From positions 186,001-250,000 of the forward strand of contig NZ_JANUQM010000003.1 in NCBI RefSeq assembly GCF_030386795.1: a stretch of DNA of 64,000 nucleotides. The letters run 5' to 3'. Below, piece by piece: positions 58,427-64,000 of this stretch. This stretch comes from Streptomyces sp. S.PNR 29 (GTDB lineage: Bacteria > Actinomycetota > Actinomycetes > Streptomycetales > Streptomycetaceae). The notes below the pieces were generated by a model, which worked only from the letters and a program-made list of their open reading frames with translations, searched no databases and was not told where the DNA came from. How positions within the stretch are numbered: position 1 is the first letter of the stretch; each line of letters starts with the position of its first letter. A program made the position numbers and the translations under genes.

Positions 58427-59100
58427 TGAGGCGGGTCCAGCCGGTAGCCGACACCCCGCACGGTACGGATCAGCGTCGGGGACGACGGCACGTCCTCGAC
58501 CTTGGCGCGCAGCCGTTGCACACAGGCGTCCACGAGCCGCGAGTCACCGAGGTAGTCGTGCTCCCACACCAGCCGCAGCAGCTGCTGCCGCGACAGCGCC
58601 TGACCCGGCCGCCGGCTCAGCTCCAGCAGCAGCCTCAGCTCGGTCGGCGTGAGCTGCAGGTCCTGGCCGTTCTTGGTGACGGTCATCGCCGAGCGGTCGA
58701 TGACGAGGCTGCCGAACGTCGCCGAGTCGCTGGACTCGCGCTCCCCGCGCCGCAGTACGGCCCGGATCCGGGCGTCCAGCACCCGACCCTGCACCGGCTT
58801 GACGACATAGTCGTCGGCGCCGGACTCCAGACCGACGACGACGTCGATGTCGTCACTGCGCGCGGTCAGCAGGATGATCGGCAGCTGGTCGGTGCGCCGG
58901 ATGCGCCGGCACACCTCGAACCCGTCGATGCCGGGCAGCATCACGTCCAGCACGATCAGGTCCGGCCGCTGCTCACGCAGCAGCTTCAGACCGTCCTCAC
59001 CGCTCGCCGCGGTGGCCACCCGGTGTCCCTGGCGCGTCAGGGAGAGCTCCAGGGCCGTGCGGATGGCGTCGTCGTCCTCGATCAGCAACAGGGAAGGCAC
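58423..59100 (-). CDS. afsQ1: AfsQ1, OmpR-family response regulator
   Basis: 225 residues from GTG 59100 (an in-frame ATG at 59109 gives three more). The receiver domain has PSLLLIEDDDAIRTALELSL, the phosphorylated Asp in LIVLDVMLPGIDG, the Thr in LLTARSDD, and Lys in YVVKPV. The winged-helix OmpR effector follows (LTPTELRLLLELSRRPGQAL; LVWEHDYLGDSRLVDACVQR; RTVRGVGYRL). It is divergent from sigQ, and the intergenic region contains an AfsQ1-type GTnAC-N6-GTnAC site. Confidence 0.92.
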   Translation of the reverse strand: MPSLLLIEDDDAIRTALELSLTRQGHRVATAASGEDGLKLLREQRPDLIVLDVMLPGIDGFEVCRRIRRTDQLPIILLTARSDDIDVVVGLESGADDYVVKPVQGRVLDARIRAVLRRGERESSDSATFGSLVIDRSAMTVTKNGQDLQLTPTELRLLLELSRRPGQALSRQQLLRLVWEHDYLGDSRLVDACVQRLRAKVEDVPSSPTLIRTVRGVGYRLDPPQ

Positions 59101-59232
59101 GGGGCTCATTCTGGCCCATGGTGGGGCGGGGTTTCGACTCCCGCACAGCTCCGGTACGGCTACGCGCCCGTAGCGCCGCTCTCTGTGACCGGACTGTGCG
59201 AACCCTGAGCGCACGGCTGGGGAACGGCCCCT

Positions 59233-59248
59233 GTGACAGGTCTGTGAC
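59233..59248 (+). promoter_or_regulatory. AfsQ1 box GTGAC-N6-GTGAC between afsQ1 and sigQ
   Basis: GTGAC (59233-59237) and GTGAC (59244-59248) are separated by six bases (AGGTCT), matching the published AfsQ1 consensus GTnAC-N6-GTnAC. A weaker second site GTGAC-N6-GTGCG is at 59185-59200. AfsQ1 is known to activate sigQ through such a site. Confidence 0.85.
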
Positions 59249-59356
59249 AGTCGGCGGACACGGCCATGAAGTCGCCCCGGCAATCTTTTCGGCACAGGCA
59301 GGACGGCAACACCTCAGCAAGACCGAACACCGGAAGTCCACGACGGGGGGCGCGAG

Positions 59357-60136
59357 ATGAACACGCTGCACGGCACCAGCACCAGCGCAGTGGTCACGCG
59401 TCTGCATGACGTGAACGCACACCGGGGTTCCGAGAAGTCGGGTGCCGATGGGGGCCCCTCCCGCGCCAACGGATTCGAGCGTGCGGGAGGGCGGGGGTGC
59501 GCTCGCGGCATCGGGCGTCAGCACACCGCCTACATCTCGGTGGTCGACGCGCACACGGGGGAAGCGCACGGGGGAGCAGCGTACGGGGAGGCCTCGGGGG
59601 AGCGCCGTTCCCTGACGGAGGCGGAGTTCACCGCCTACGTGCAGGAGCGCCGCGCCTCCCTGTACGCCACCGCCTACCACCTGACCGGCGACCGCTTCGA
59701 GGCCGAGGACCTGCTCCAGAGCGCCCTCTTCTCGACGTACCGGGCGTGGGACAGGATCAGCGACAAGGCCGCGGTCGGCGGATACCTCCGCCGCACCATG
59801 ACCAACCTGCACATCAGCGCCTGGCGGCGCCGCAAGCTCAACGAGTACCCGACCGAGGAACTGCCGGAGACGCCCGGCGACACGGACGCGATGCGCGGCA
59901 CCGAGCTGCGCGCGGTCCTGTGGCAGGCGCTGGCCCGGCTGCCCGAGCTCCAGCGCACCATGCTGGTCCTGCGCTACTACGAGGGCCGCACGGACCCGGA
60001 GATCGCGGAGATCCTCGACATCAGTGTCGGCACGGTCAAGTCCAGCATCTGGCGGTCGCTCCGCCGGCTGCGCGAGGACGAGGTCCTCAGCTTCGGCCGT
60101 GACGAGGAGGACGCCTTCGGCGAGTTGGTCGCCTGA
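59357..60136 (+). CDS. sigQ: SigQ, ECF-type sigma factor
   Basis: 259 residues. The N-terminal 85 residues are low-complexity and Gly/Ala/Glu-rich (GEAHGGAAYGEASGE). Region 2 follows (LYATAYHLTGDRFEAEDLLQ; YRAWDRISDKAAVGGYLRRTMTN) and region 4 (LPELQRTMLVLRYYEGRTDPEIAEILDISVGTVKSSIWRSLRRL), SigE-like/ECF family. The start could be a later codon given the unusual N-terminus. It is divergent from afsQ1 and is its regulatory target in S. coelicolor. Confidence 0.88.
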   Translation: MNTLHGTSTSAVVTRLHDVNAHRGSEKSGADGGPSRANGFERAGGRGCARGIGRQHTAYISVVDAHTGEAHGGAAYGEASGERRSLTEAEFTAYVQERRASLYATAYHLTGDRFEAEDLLQSALFSTYRAWDRISDKAAVGGYLRRTMTNLHISAWRRRKLNEYPTEELPETPGDTDAMRGTELRAVLWQALARLPELQRTMLVLRYYEGRTDPEIAEILDISVGTVKSSIWRSLRRLREDEVLSFGRDEEDAFGELVA

Positions 60137-60183
60137 GGCTGGGGGAAAAAAATCGGGGCCCCGGGTGTATCACCGGGGAGGGA

Positions 60184-60208
60184 CGGGTCTCTTCATTACA
60201 GAGACCCG
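60184..60208 (+). terminator. Hairpin after sigQ
   Basis: CGGGTCTCT (60184-60192) and AGAGACCCG (60200-60208) form a perfect 9-bp stem with the 7-base loop TCATTAC, 47 bases after the sigQ stop. A7 run sits just before, no T-run after. Confidence 0.65.
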
Positions 60209-60229
60209 GCATCCGGGTCCCGGGGGGAA

Positions 60230-60288
60230 CACGGGGGAAGCACCACCACGGGGGAAGTGGGGGACACGGGGGAGCACCACGGGGGAGC
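60230..60288. repeat. Four CACGGGGGA(A/G) repeats after sigQ
   Basis: Copies start at 60230, 60247, 60265 and 60278. The same string occurs twice in the sigQ coding region (59553 and 59566). It could be a protein-binding or replication-slippage array; the function is not evident. Confidence 0.5.
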
Positions 60289-60376
60289 GGGGCTGGAGGG
60301 CCGGGGGGTCCGTCCAGTCCCGCTTTTTCGCGCGTAACGCCTGACCCCTTAGGTCCGTCTTCCCCGCGTACGTCCG

Positions 60377-61078
60377 TCAGACCGCGGCCCCGGGCCGCGC
60401 GCAACGCCCCGCCGCCGCGGCTGCCAGCCGGCCCATCGCCTCGTCCCGGTCGCAGGCGTACGCGCCCAGTGCCGTCTGGCGGGCCACGATGGAGCGCTCC
60501 GCGCGCATCAGGCGCCAGCCGCGGCGCAGCAGGAACGGCACCGATTTGCGGCCCTCCCGCACATCCCGCAGGAAGCGCCGGCGGAAGGTCTTCACCGGGC
60601 CGCGGCTCAGGCACAGCGCGTCGGCCAGCACGCCCAGCTCCCGGCAGCGCGTCACGATCTCCGCGGCGAAGACGCCCTCCGCGATGAACAGCGGTGTGCG
60701 ACCGATGTCGACCGTGTCCTCGCCGGTGCGGGCGCTGAGCCCGATGTCGTACACGGGCACGTTCGTACGACCCGTGCGGCACAGCTCCGTGATCGCGGCG
60801 ACGGCCGTGTCCGCGTCCCACGAGTCCGGGTGGTCCCAGTCGATGTCGGAGCTCCCGGTGACCAGGGGCAGCGTCGGGTCGTCGCCCTCCTTGTAGAAGT
60901 CGTCGAGCCGCAGCACCGGGAGACCGGAGCGGGCGGCGAGAAGGGACTTGCCGGAGCCGGAAGGGCCGCAGAGCAGCACGACTCGCGCGGGTATGGGCGG
61001 TTGGGAACTCACGGGACACCAGTGTGAGGCATCGATCGGGTGTCGTACGACCCAGCGGGTCGGCTTTGATGCGCGCAT
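60377..61078 (-). CDS. Uridine-kinase-like P-loop protein
   Basis: 233 residues from ATG 61078 behind TTGAGG (GTG 61012 is another start). The P-loop is LLCGPSGSGKSLLA, followed by LRLDDFYKEGDDPTLP and WDHPDSWD as in uridine/phosphoribulokinase-type kinases, and the lid-region RRRFLRDVREGRK. In family members the DDFY Asp is the catalytic base. It could phosphorylate uridine, which would fit the nucleoside theme of the region, but it is not in an operon with the salvage genes. Confidence 0.8.
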   Translation of the reverse strand: MRASKPTRWVVRHPIDASHWCPVSSQPPIPARVVLLCGPSGSGKSLLAARSGLPVLRLDDFYKEGDDPTLPLVTGSSDIDWDHPDSWDADTAVAAITELCRTGRTNVPVYDIGLSARTGEDTVDIGRTPLFIAEGVFAAEIVTRCRELGVLADALCLSRGPVKTFRRRFLRDVREGRKSVPFLLRRGWRLMRAERSIVARQTALGAYACDRDEAMGRLAAAAAGRCARPGAAV

Positions 61079-61139
61079 CACACCTCAACTACCCTTCGTG
61101 CTGTTCCGATTGCTCTGCGTGAGAAAAGGTGGCAGCAGG

Positions 61140-61547
61140 ATGGCCCGACGTGTGTCTCTCCCCAGCCCGACCGCCCAGCGTGCGCTGGTCGCCCTCGCGA
61201 CCGCCGGAATGGCCCTGGGGGCGGGCGCGGCGACGGCTTCCGCGGGCACCGAGACGCGGGCCGTGCGAGCCGTCGACACCGCACTCGGCAAGATCGACCC
61301 GCAGGTCGGCCTCCGGTCGACGGCCGGCACGGTCGGCCACGTCACGGGGCCGGCCGCGGAACTGCAGCCCAACCCGCTGGCCGGTACCGGCTCCGACCCG
61401 CTCGACAACGGCGTCAACACCCAGGTCGCCGACTTCAAGCCGGTGAACTCACAGGGGCTGACGCGTCCGGTCGCCCAGGCCGAGTCGGTCGGCGACATGC
61501 CGGCGGTCGGGCCGGCGGTGCGGCTGCCGGGCGGAGTGTCGCGCTAG
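61140..61547 (+). CDS. Small secreted protein, function unknown
   Basis: 135 residues from ATG 61140 (GTG 61119 possible). A twin-Arg-like but probably Sec signal peptide (RRVSLPSPTAQRALVALATAGMALGAGAATASA) ends near residue 33. The mature part is Gly/Pro/Thr-rich with repeated TxxVGHVTGPAAEL and GVNTQVADFKPV-like segments, and no Cys or known domain. Similar proteins are common and uncharacterised in Streptomyces; another type is at 54536. Confidence 0.68.
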   Translation: MARRVSLPSPTAQRALVALATAGMALGAGAATASAGTETRAVRAVDTALGKIDPQVGLRSTAGTVGHVTGPAAELQPNPLAGTGSDPLDNGVNTQVADFKPVNSQGLTRPVAQAESVGDMPAVGPAVRLPGGVSR

Positions 61548-61659
61548 TGCGCAAGGCCGCGTGACACCACCGCCGGCGTCGATGTGCGCGGCAGCTGCCC
61601 GTCGAGCAGCGCGAGCGCCGCGAAGACGTACGCATCCTGAAGGCGAGCGGGTCCTCGCG

Positions 61660-62304
61660 TCACCTTCGCCAGAACAGGTGGTGCGTCACGCCGCTCGGGC
61701 TGGGCACGACCTCCAGGTGGAACCGGTCGAGCAGCTCGTCGGGGGACTCCCAGAGGCGTAGTCCGGACCCGAGCTTCACCGGCGAGACCGCCACATGCAT
61801 GGTGTCGACGAGGTCGGCATCCAGGAACTGCCGGATGGTGGTGACCCCGCCGCCGAGCCGGACGTCCTGGCCCTGCGCCGCTTCCCGTGCCCGTTCGAGG
61901 ACCGTGGCCGGGGCGCCGTCGACGAAGTGGAAGGTGGTGTCGGAGAGCGTGAACGACGGACGCTTGTGGTGCGTCATGACGAACACCGGCGTGCGGAACG
62001 GGGGCTCCTCCCCCCACCAGCCGCGCCACTCGTGGTCCTGCCAGGGCCCGCGCTGGGGCCCGAACTTGTTGCGGCCCATGATCTCGGCACCGATGTTGCG
62101 TGCGAAGTCCCGCGTGAAGTAGTCGTCGAGGCCCCGGCTCCCCCCGGGGTCCGTGCGCATGGGCCAGCTCGCCGTGGCGCCGGCCCAGGCGAACAGCCTC
62201 TCGGGACGGTCGTGGCCGAACGGCCGCTCGAGACTCTGGTGCTCACCGGCACCGATGCCGTCGCTCGAGACGTTAAAGTTCATGACTCTCAGCAGCTGGT
62301 CCAT
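61660..62304 (-). CDS. RibD C-terminal / dihydrofolate-reductase-like protein
   Basis: 214 residues from ATG 62304. LLRVMNFNVSSDGIGAGE, the DHFR-like EIMGRNKFG, TPVFVMTHHKRPSF, DVRLGGGVTTIRQFLDADLVDTMHVAVSPVKLGSG are typical of the bacterial RibD_C (Pfam bacterial bifunctional deaminase-reductase C-terminal) dihydrofolate reductase-like family. It probably reduces a small substrate with NADPH; the natural substrate is unknown. Confidence 0.85.
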   Translation of the reverse strand: MDQLLRVMNFNVSSDGIGAGEHQSLERPFGHDRPERLFAWAGATASWPMRTDPGGSRGLDDYFTRDFARNIGAEIMGRNKFGPQRGPWQDHEWRGWWGEEPPFRTPVFVMTHHKRPSFTLSDTTFHFVDGAPATVLERAREAAQGQDVRLGGGVTTIRQFLDADLVDTMHVAVSPVKLGSGLRLWESPDELLDRFHLEVVPSPSGVTHHLFWRR

Positions 62305-62436
62305 GTGTTCCTCGTCAGGTCCTGTCGCGTCATCGTGCGGCGAGGCGCCGCACATCATGACGTCGAACGGGAAGCGACCGGATCGACAACGGCTCACGAC
62401 TTTTCTGGCGGTGCTGCCATGGCGGACACGGACAGA

Positions 62437-62482
62437 CGGAGAGCCGCGCCCTCCCCGGGTGGGGCGAGGGCGCGGCTCTCCG
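62437..62482 (-). terminator. Terminator after the aldehyde dehydrogenase genes
   Basis: A perfect 17-bp inverted repeat: the arms are 62437-62453 (CGGAGAGCCGCGCCCTC) and 62466-62482 (GAGGGCGCGGCTCTCCG) with a 12-base loop, 15 bases beyond the stop of the minus-strand gene at 62498. Confidence 0.85.
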
Positions 62483-62497
62483 GTCCCGGGACGGCGC

Positions 62498-63397
62498 TCA
62501 GTACGAGGAGCCGGACGCGCCCAGTGAGCCCGTCGGGTGCCAGACCGTCTTCGTCTCCAGGAACGCCGTCAGGCGCTCGATGCCCGGCTTCGCGAACCAG
62601 CCCGCGTCATCCACAGGCTGTGGACGAAGAACACGCTTGAGGTTGTCCGCCGCCGCGATCTCCAGTTCCTTCGCCAGGACGTCGTCGGCGCCGGCCAGGT
62701 CGATGGCGTTGACGTCCTGATGGGCGGCGAGGGGCGCCGCGATCTCCGCCGTACGGCCGGAGAGCACGTTGACGACCCCGCCGGGCAGGTCGGAGGTCGC
62801 CAGCACCTCGCCCAGGGACAGCGCCGGGAGCGGGGACCGCTCGCTCGCGATCACGACCGCCGTGTTGCCGGTGGCGATGACCGGGGCGACGACGGAGACC
62901 AGGCCCAGGAAGGACGACTCCTGGGGCGCGACGACCGCGACCACGCCCGTCGGCTCCGGGGAGGACAGGTTGAAGAACGGGCCCGCCACCGGGTTCCCGC
63001 CCCCGACCACCTGTGCGATCTTGTCGGTCCAGCCCGCGTACCAGACCCAGCGGTCGATCGTGGCGTCTACGACCGCGGCGGACCTGGACTTCGACAGGCC
63101 TTCGGCGTCGGCCACTTCGCGGACGAACTGGTCCCGGCGGCCCTCCAGCATCTCCGCGATGCGGTAGAGGATCTGGCCGCGGTTGTACGCCGTCGCGCCG
63201 GACCAGGCGCCGAACGCCTTGCGGGCGGCTACGACGGCGTCACGGGCGTCCTTGCGGCTCGCCTGCGGCGCGTTCGCCAGCCAGTTGCCCTTGGAGTCCT
63301 TCACTTCGTACACCCGGCCGCTCTCGGAACGGGGGAACTTGCCCCCGACGTACAGCTTGTAGGTCTTGAGGACGGAGAGTCGGGTCGCGTCAGACAT
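62498..63397 (-). CDS. Aldehyde-dehydrogenase-like half protein without catalytic Cys
   Basis: 299 residues, ATG 63397. It covers only the N-terminal NAD-binding part of the ALDH fold (YVGGKFPRSESGR; RILYRIAEMLEGRRDQFV; PEPTGVVAVVAPQE; GNTAVVIASE; LPGGVVNVLSG) and ends with a divergent tail (FLETKTVWHPTGS). The E-x(6)-Cys catalytic segment is absent, whereas normal ALDHs have about 480-500 residues. It overlaps the complete-type ALDH gene upstream by 8 bases, so it is likely a subunit or regulatory partner rather than a pseudogene. Confidence 0.82.
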   Translation of the reverse strand: MSDATRLSVLKTYKLYVGGKFPRSESGRVYEVKDSKGNWLANAPQASRKDARDAVVAARKAFGAWSGATAYNRGQILYRIAEMLEGRRDQFVREVADAEGLSKSRSAAVVDATIDRWVWYAGWTDKIAQVVGGGNPVAGPFFNLSSPEPTGVVAVVAPQESSFLGLVSVVAPVIATGNTAVVIASERSPLPALSLGEVLATSDLPGGVVNVLSGRTAEIAAPLAAHQDVNAIDLAGADDVLAKELEIAAADNLKRVLRPQPVDDAGWFAKPGIERLTAFLETKTVWHPTGSLGASGSSY

Positions 63398-64000
63398 CGA
63401 GGTACGCCTCCAGGCCGTGGCGGCCGCCCTCGCGGCCGAAGCCCGACTCCTTGTAGCCGCCGAACGGCGAGGTCGGGTCGAACTTGTTGAACGTGTTGGA
63501 CCAGACGACGCCCGCGCGGAGCTTGTTCGCCACGGCCAGGATCCGGGAGCCCTTCTCCGTCCAGATGCCGGCGGACAGGCCGTACGGGGTGTTGTTGGCC
63601 TTGGCGACGGCCTCCTCCGGCGTGCGGAAGGTGAGGACGGACAGCACCGGGCCGAAGATCTCGTCCCGGGCGATGGTGTGCGCCTGGGTGACGTTGGTGA
63701 ACAGCGTCGGGGCGAACCAGTAGCCCGAGGTGGGGAGTTCGCAGGCCGGGGACCAGCGCTCGGCGCCCTCCGCCTCGCCCCGGTCGGCGAGCGCGGTGAT
63801 CCGGGCCAGCTGCTCGGCCGAGTTGATCGCGCCGATGTCGGTGTTCTTGTCGAGGGGGTCCCCGAGGCGGAGGGTGGAGAGCCTGCGCTTGAGGGAGTCC
63901 AGCAGCTCGTCGTGGATCGACTCCTGGACCAGCAGGCGGGAGCCGGCGCAGCAGACCTGGCCCTGGTTGAAGAAGATGCCGGTCACGATGCCCTCGACGG
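63390..64000 (-). CDS. Aldehyde dehydrogenase, C-terminal part, cut by the window end
   Basis: About 203 residues visible; the N-terminal half lies beyond base 64000. The catalytic Cys region is FFNQGQVCCAGSRLLV; the later FGPVLSVLTFRTPEEAVAKANNTPYGLSAGIWTE, VANKLRAGVVWSNTFNKFDPTSPFGGYKESG and EAYLDV complete a normal NAD(P)+-dependent ALDH. It is the upstream gene of the overlapping pair with the Cys-less half protein. Confidence 0.9.
   Translation of the reverse strand, partial: VEGIVTGIFFNQGQVCCAGSRLLVQESIHDELLDSLKRRLSTLRLGDPLDKNTDIGAINSAEQLARITALADRGEAEGAERWSPACELPTSGYWFAPTLFTNVTQAHTIARDEIFGPVLSVLTFRTPEEAVAKANNTPYGLSAGIWTEKGSRILAVANKLRAGVVWSNTFNKFDPTSPFGGYKESGFGREGGRHGLEAYLDV

Noticed and set aside
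61544..61659. Short minus-strand coding remnant downstream of the RibD-like gene (AYVFAALALLDGQLP)
   Set aside because: It is only readable as a read-through of another frame, has no start or ribosome-binding site of its own, and its similarity to a real protein cannot be shown here.
1..64000. tRNA, rRNA, insertion sequences, integrase or phage genes
   Set aside because: No cloverleaf-like sequence, transposase, integrase or attachment-site duplication could be found by reading; the RiPP cluster shows no mobility genes within the window.

Overview
The window is chromosomal DNA of a Streptomyces: very high GC, strong third-position GC bias, many GTG starts, overlapping ATGA/GTGA gene junctions and many long antisense shadow ORFs. 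From about 12.7 kb to the end, the gene content and order match, as far as I remember it, the conserved Streptomyces core around S. coelicolor SCO4866-SCO4913 (acyl-CoA mutase, sialic/ulosonic-acid glycopolymer locus, nucleoside uptake and salvage, AfsQ1/AfsQ2/SigQ). The first 12.3 kb look like an accessory insertion.

1-12.3 kb: a thioamitide (thioviridamide-family) RiPP gene cluster, preceded by the 3' end of an NB-ARC regulator gene. It encodes an 84-residue precursor ending in SVIGFAVTVAVHC, a kinase-fold/HopA1 pair and a second degenerate kinase-fold protein (dehydration), an HFCD flavoprotein (C-terminal Cys decarboxylation for the aminovinyl ring), a methyltransferase with an N-terminal PqqD-like region, a YcaO/TfuA pair (thioamides), a PhyH-type oxygenase, a papain-like protease, an SDR, a P450 and a JmjC/cupin oxygenase. 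Nearly every junction overlaps by 1-4 bases, and a perfect 12-bp hairpin closes the operon.

12.3-20.1 kb: tandem 22-23 bp repeats, an ECF sigma factor with a membrane-anchored partner, an L,D-transpeptidase lipoprotein, an adenosylcobalamin acyl-CoA mutase large subunit behind a TACTGGCGAGTA operator, a Uma2-family protein, and a divergent FAD monooxygenase/TetR pair with two CTTAACGCNGTTAAG operators.

20.1-38.1 kb: a cell-wall glycopolymer locus, very probably for teichulosonic acid. It holds a NeuB-type synthase, a CMP-ulosonate synthetase fused to a HAD phosphatase, several sialyl-/polysialyltransferase-like enzymes, a GT8/pyruvyltransferase fusion, a GtrA/GT2 pair, membrane glycosyl- and acyltransferases and methyltransferases.

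38.1-54.4 kb: M20 amidohydrolase, BMP nucleoside-binding lipoprotein, nucleoside ABC transporter, cytidine deaminase, thymidine phosphorylase and adenosine deaminase. A palindrome CTACGCGCGTAG lies before the transporter ATPase gene and before adenosine deaminase, with a near copy before the BMP lipoprotein, which suggests one nucleoside-salvage regulon. The ATPase gene appears to start at an ATC codon. Interspersed are Uma2 and STAS proteins, a SigJ-type sigma factor, an MFS/LysR pair and an alpha/beta hydrolase.

54.4-64 kb: small secreted and membrane proteins, the afsQ2-afsQ1/sigQ regulatory locus with an AfsQ1 box in its divergent promoter, a uridine-kinase-like protein, a RibD/DHFR-like reductase, and two overlapping aldehyde dehydrogenase genes (one a catalytic-Cys-less half, one cut by the window end). 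I saw no tRNA, rRNA, CRISPR array, insertion sequence or prophage.
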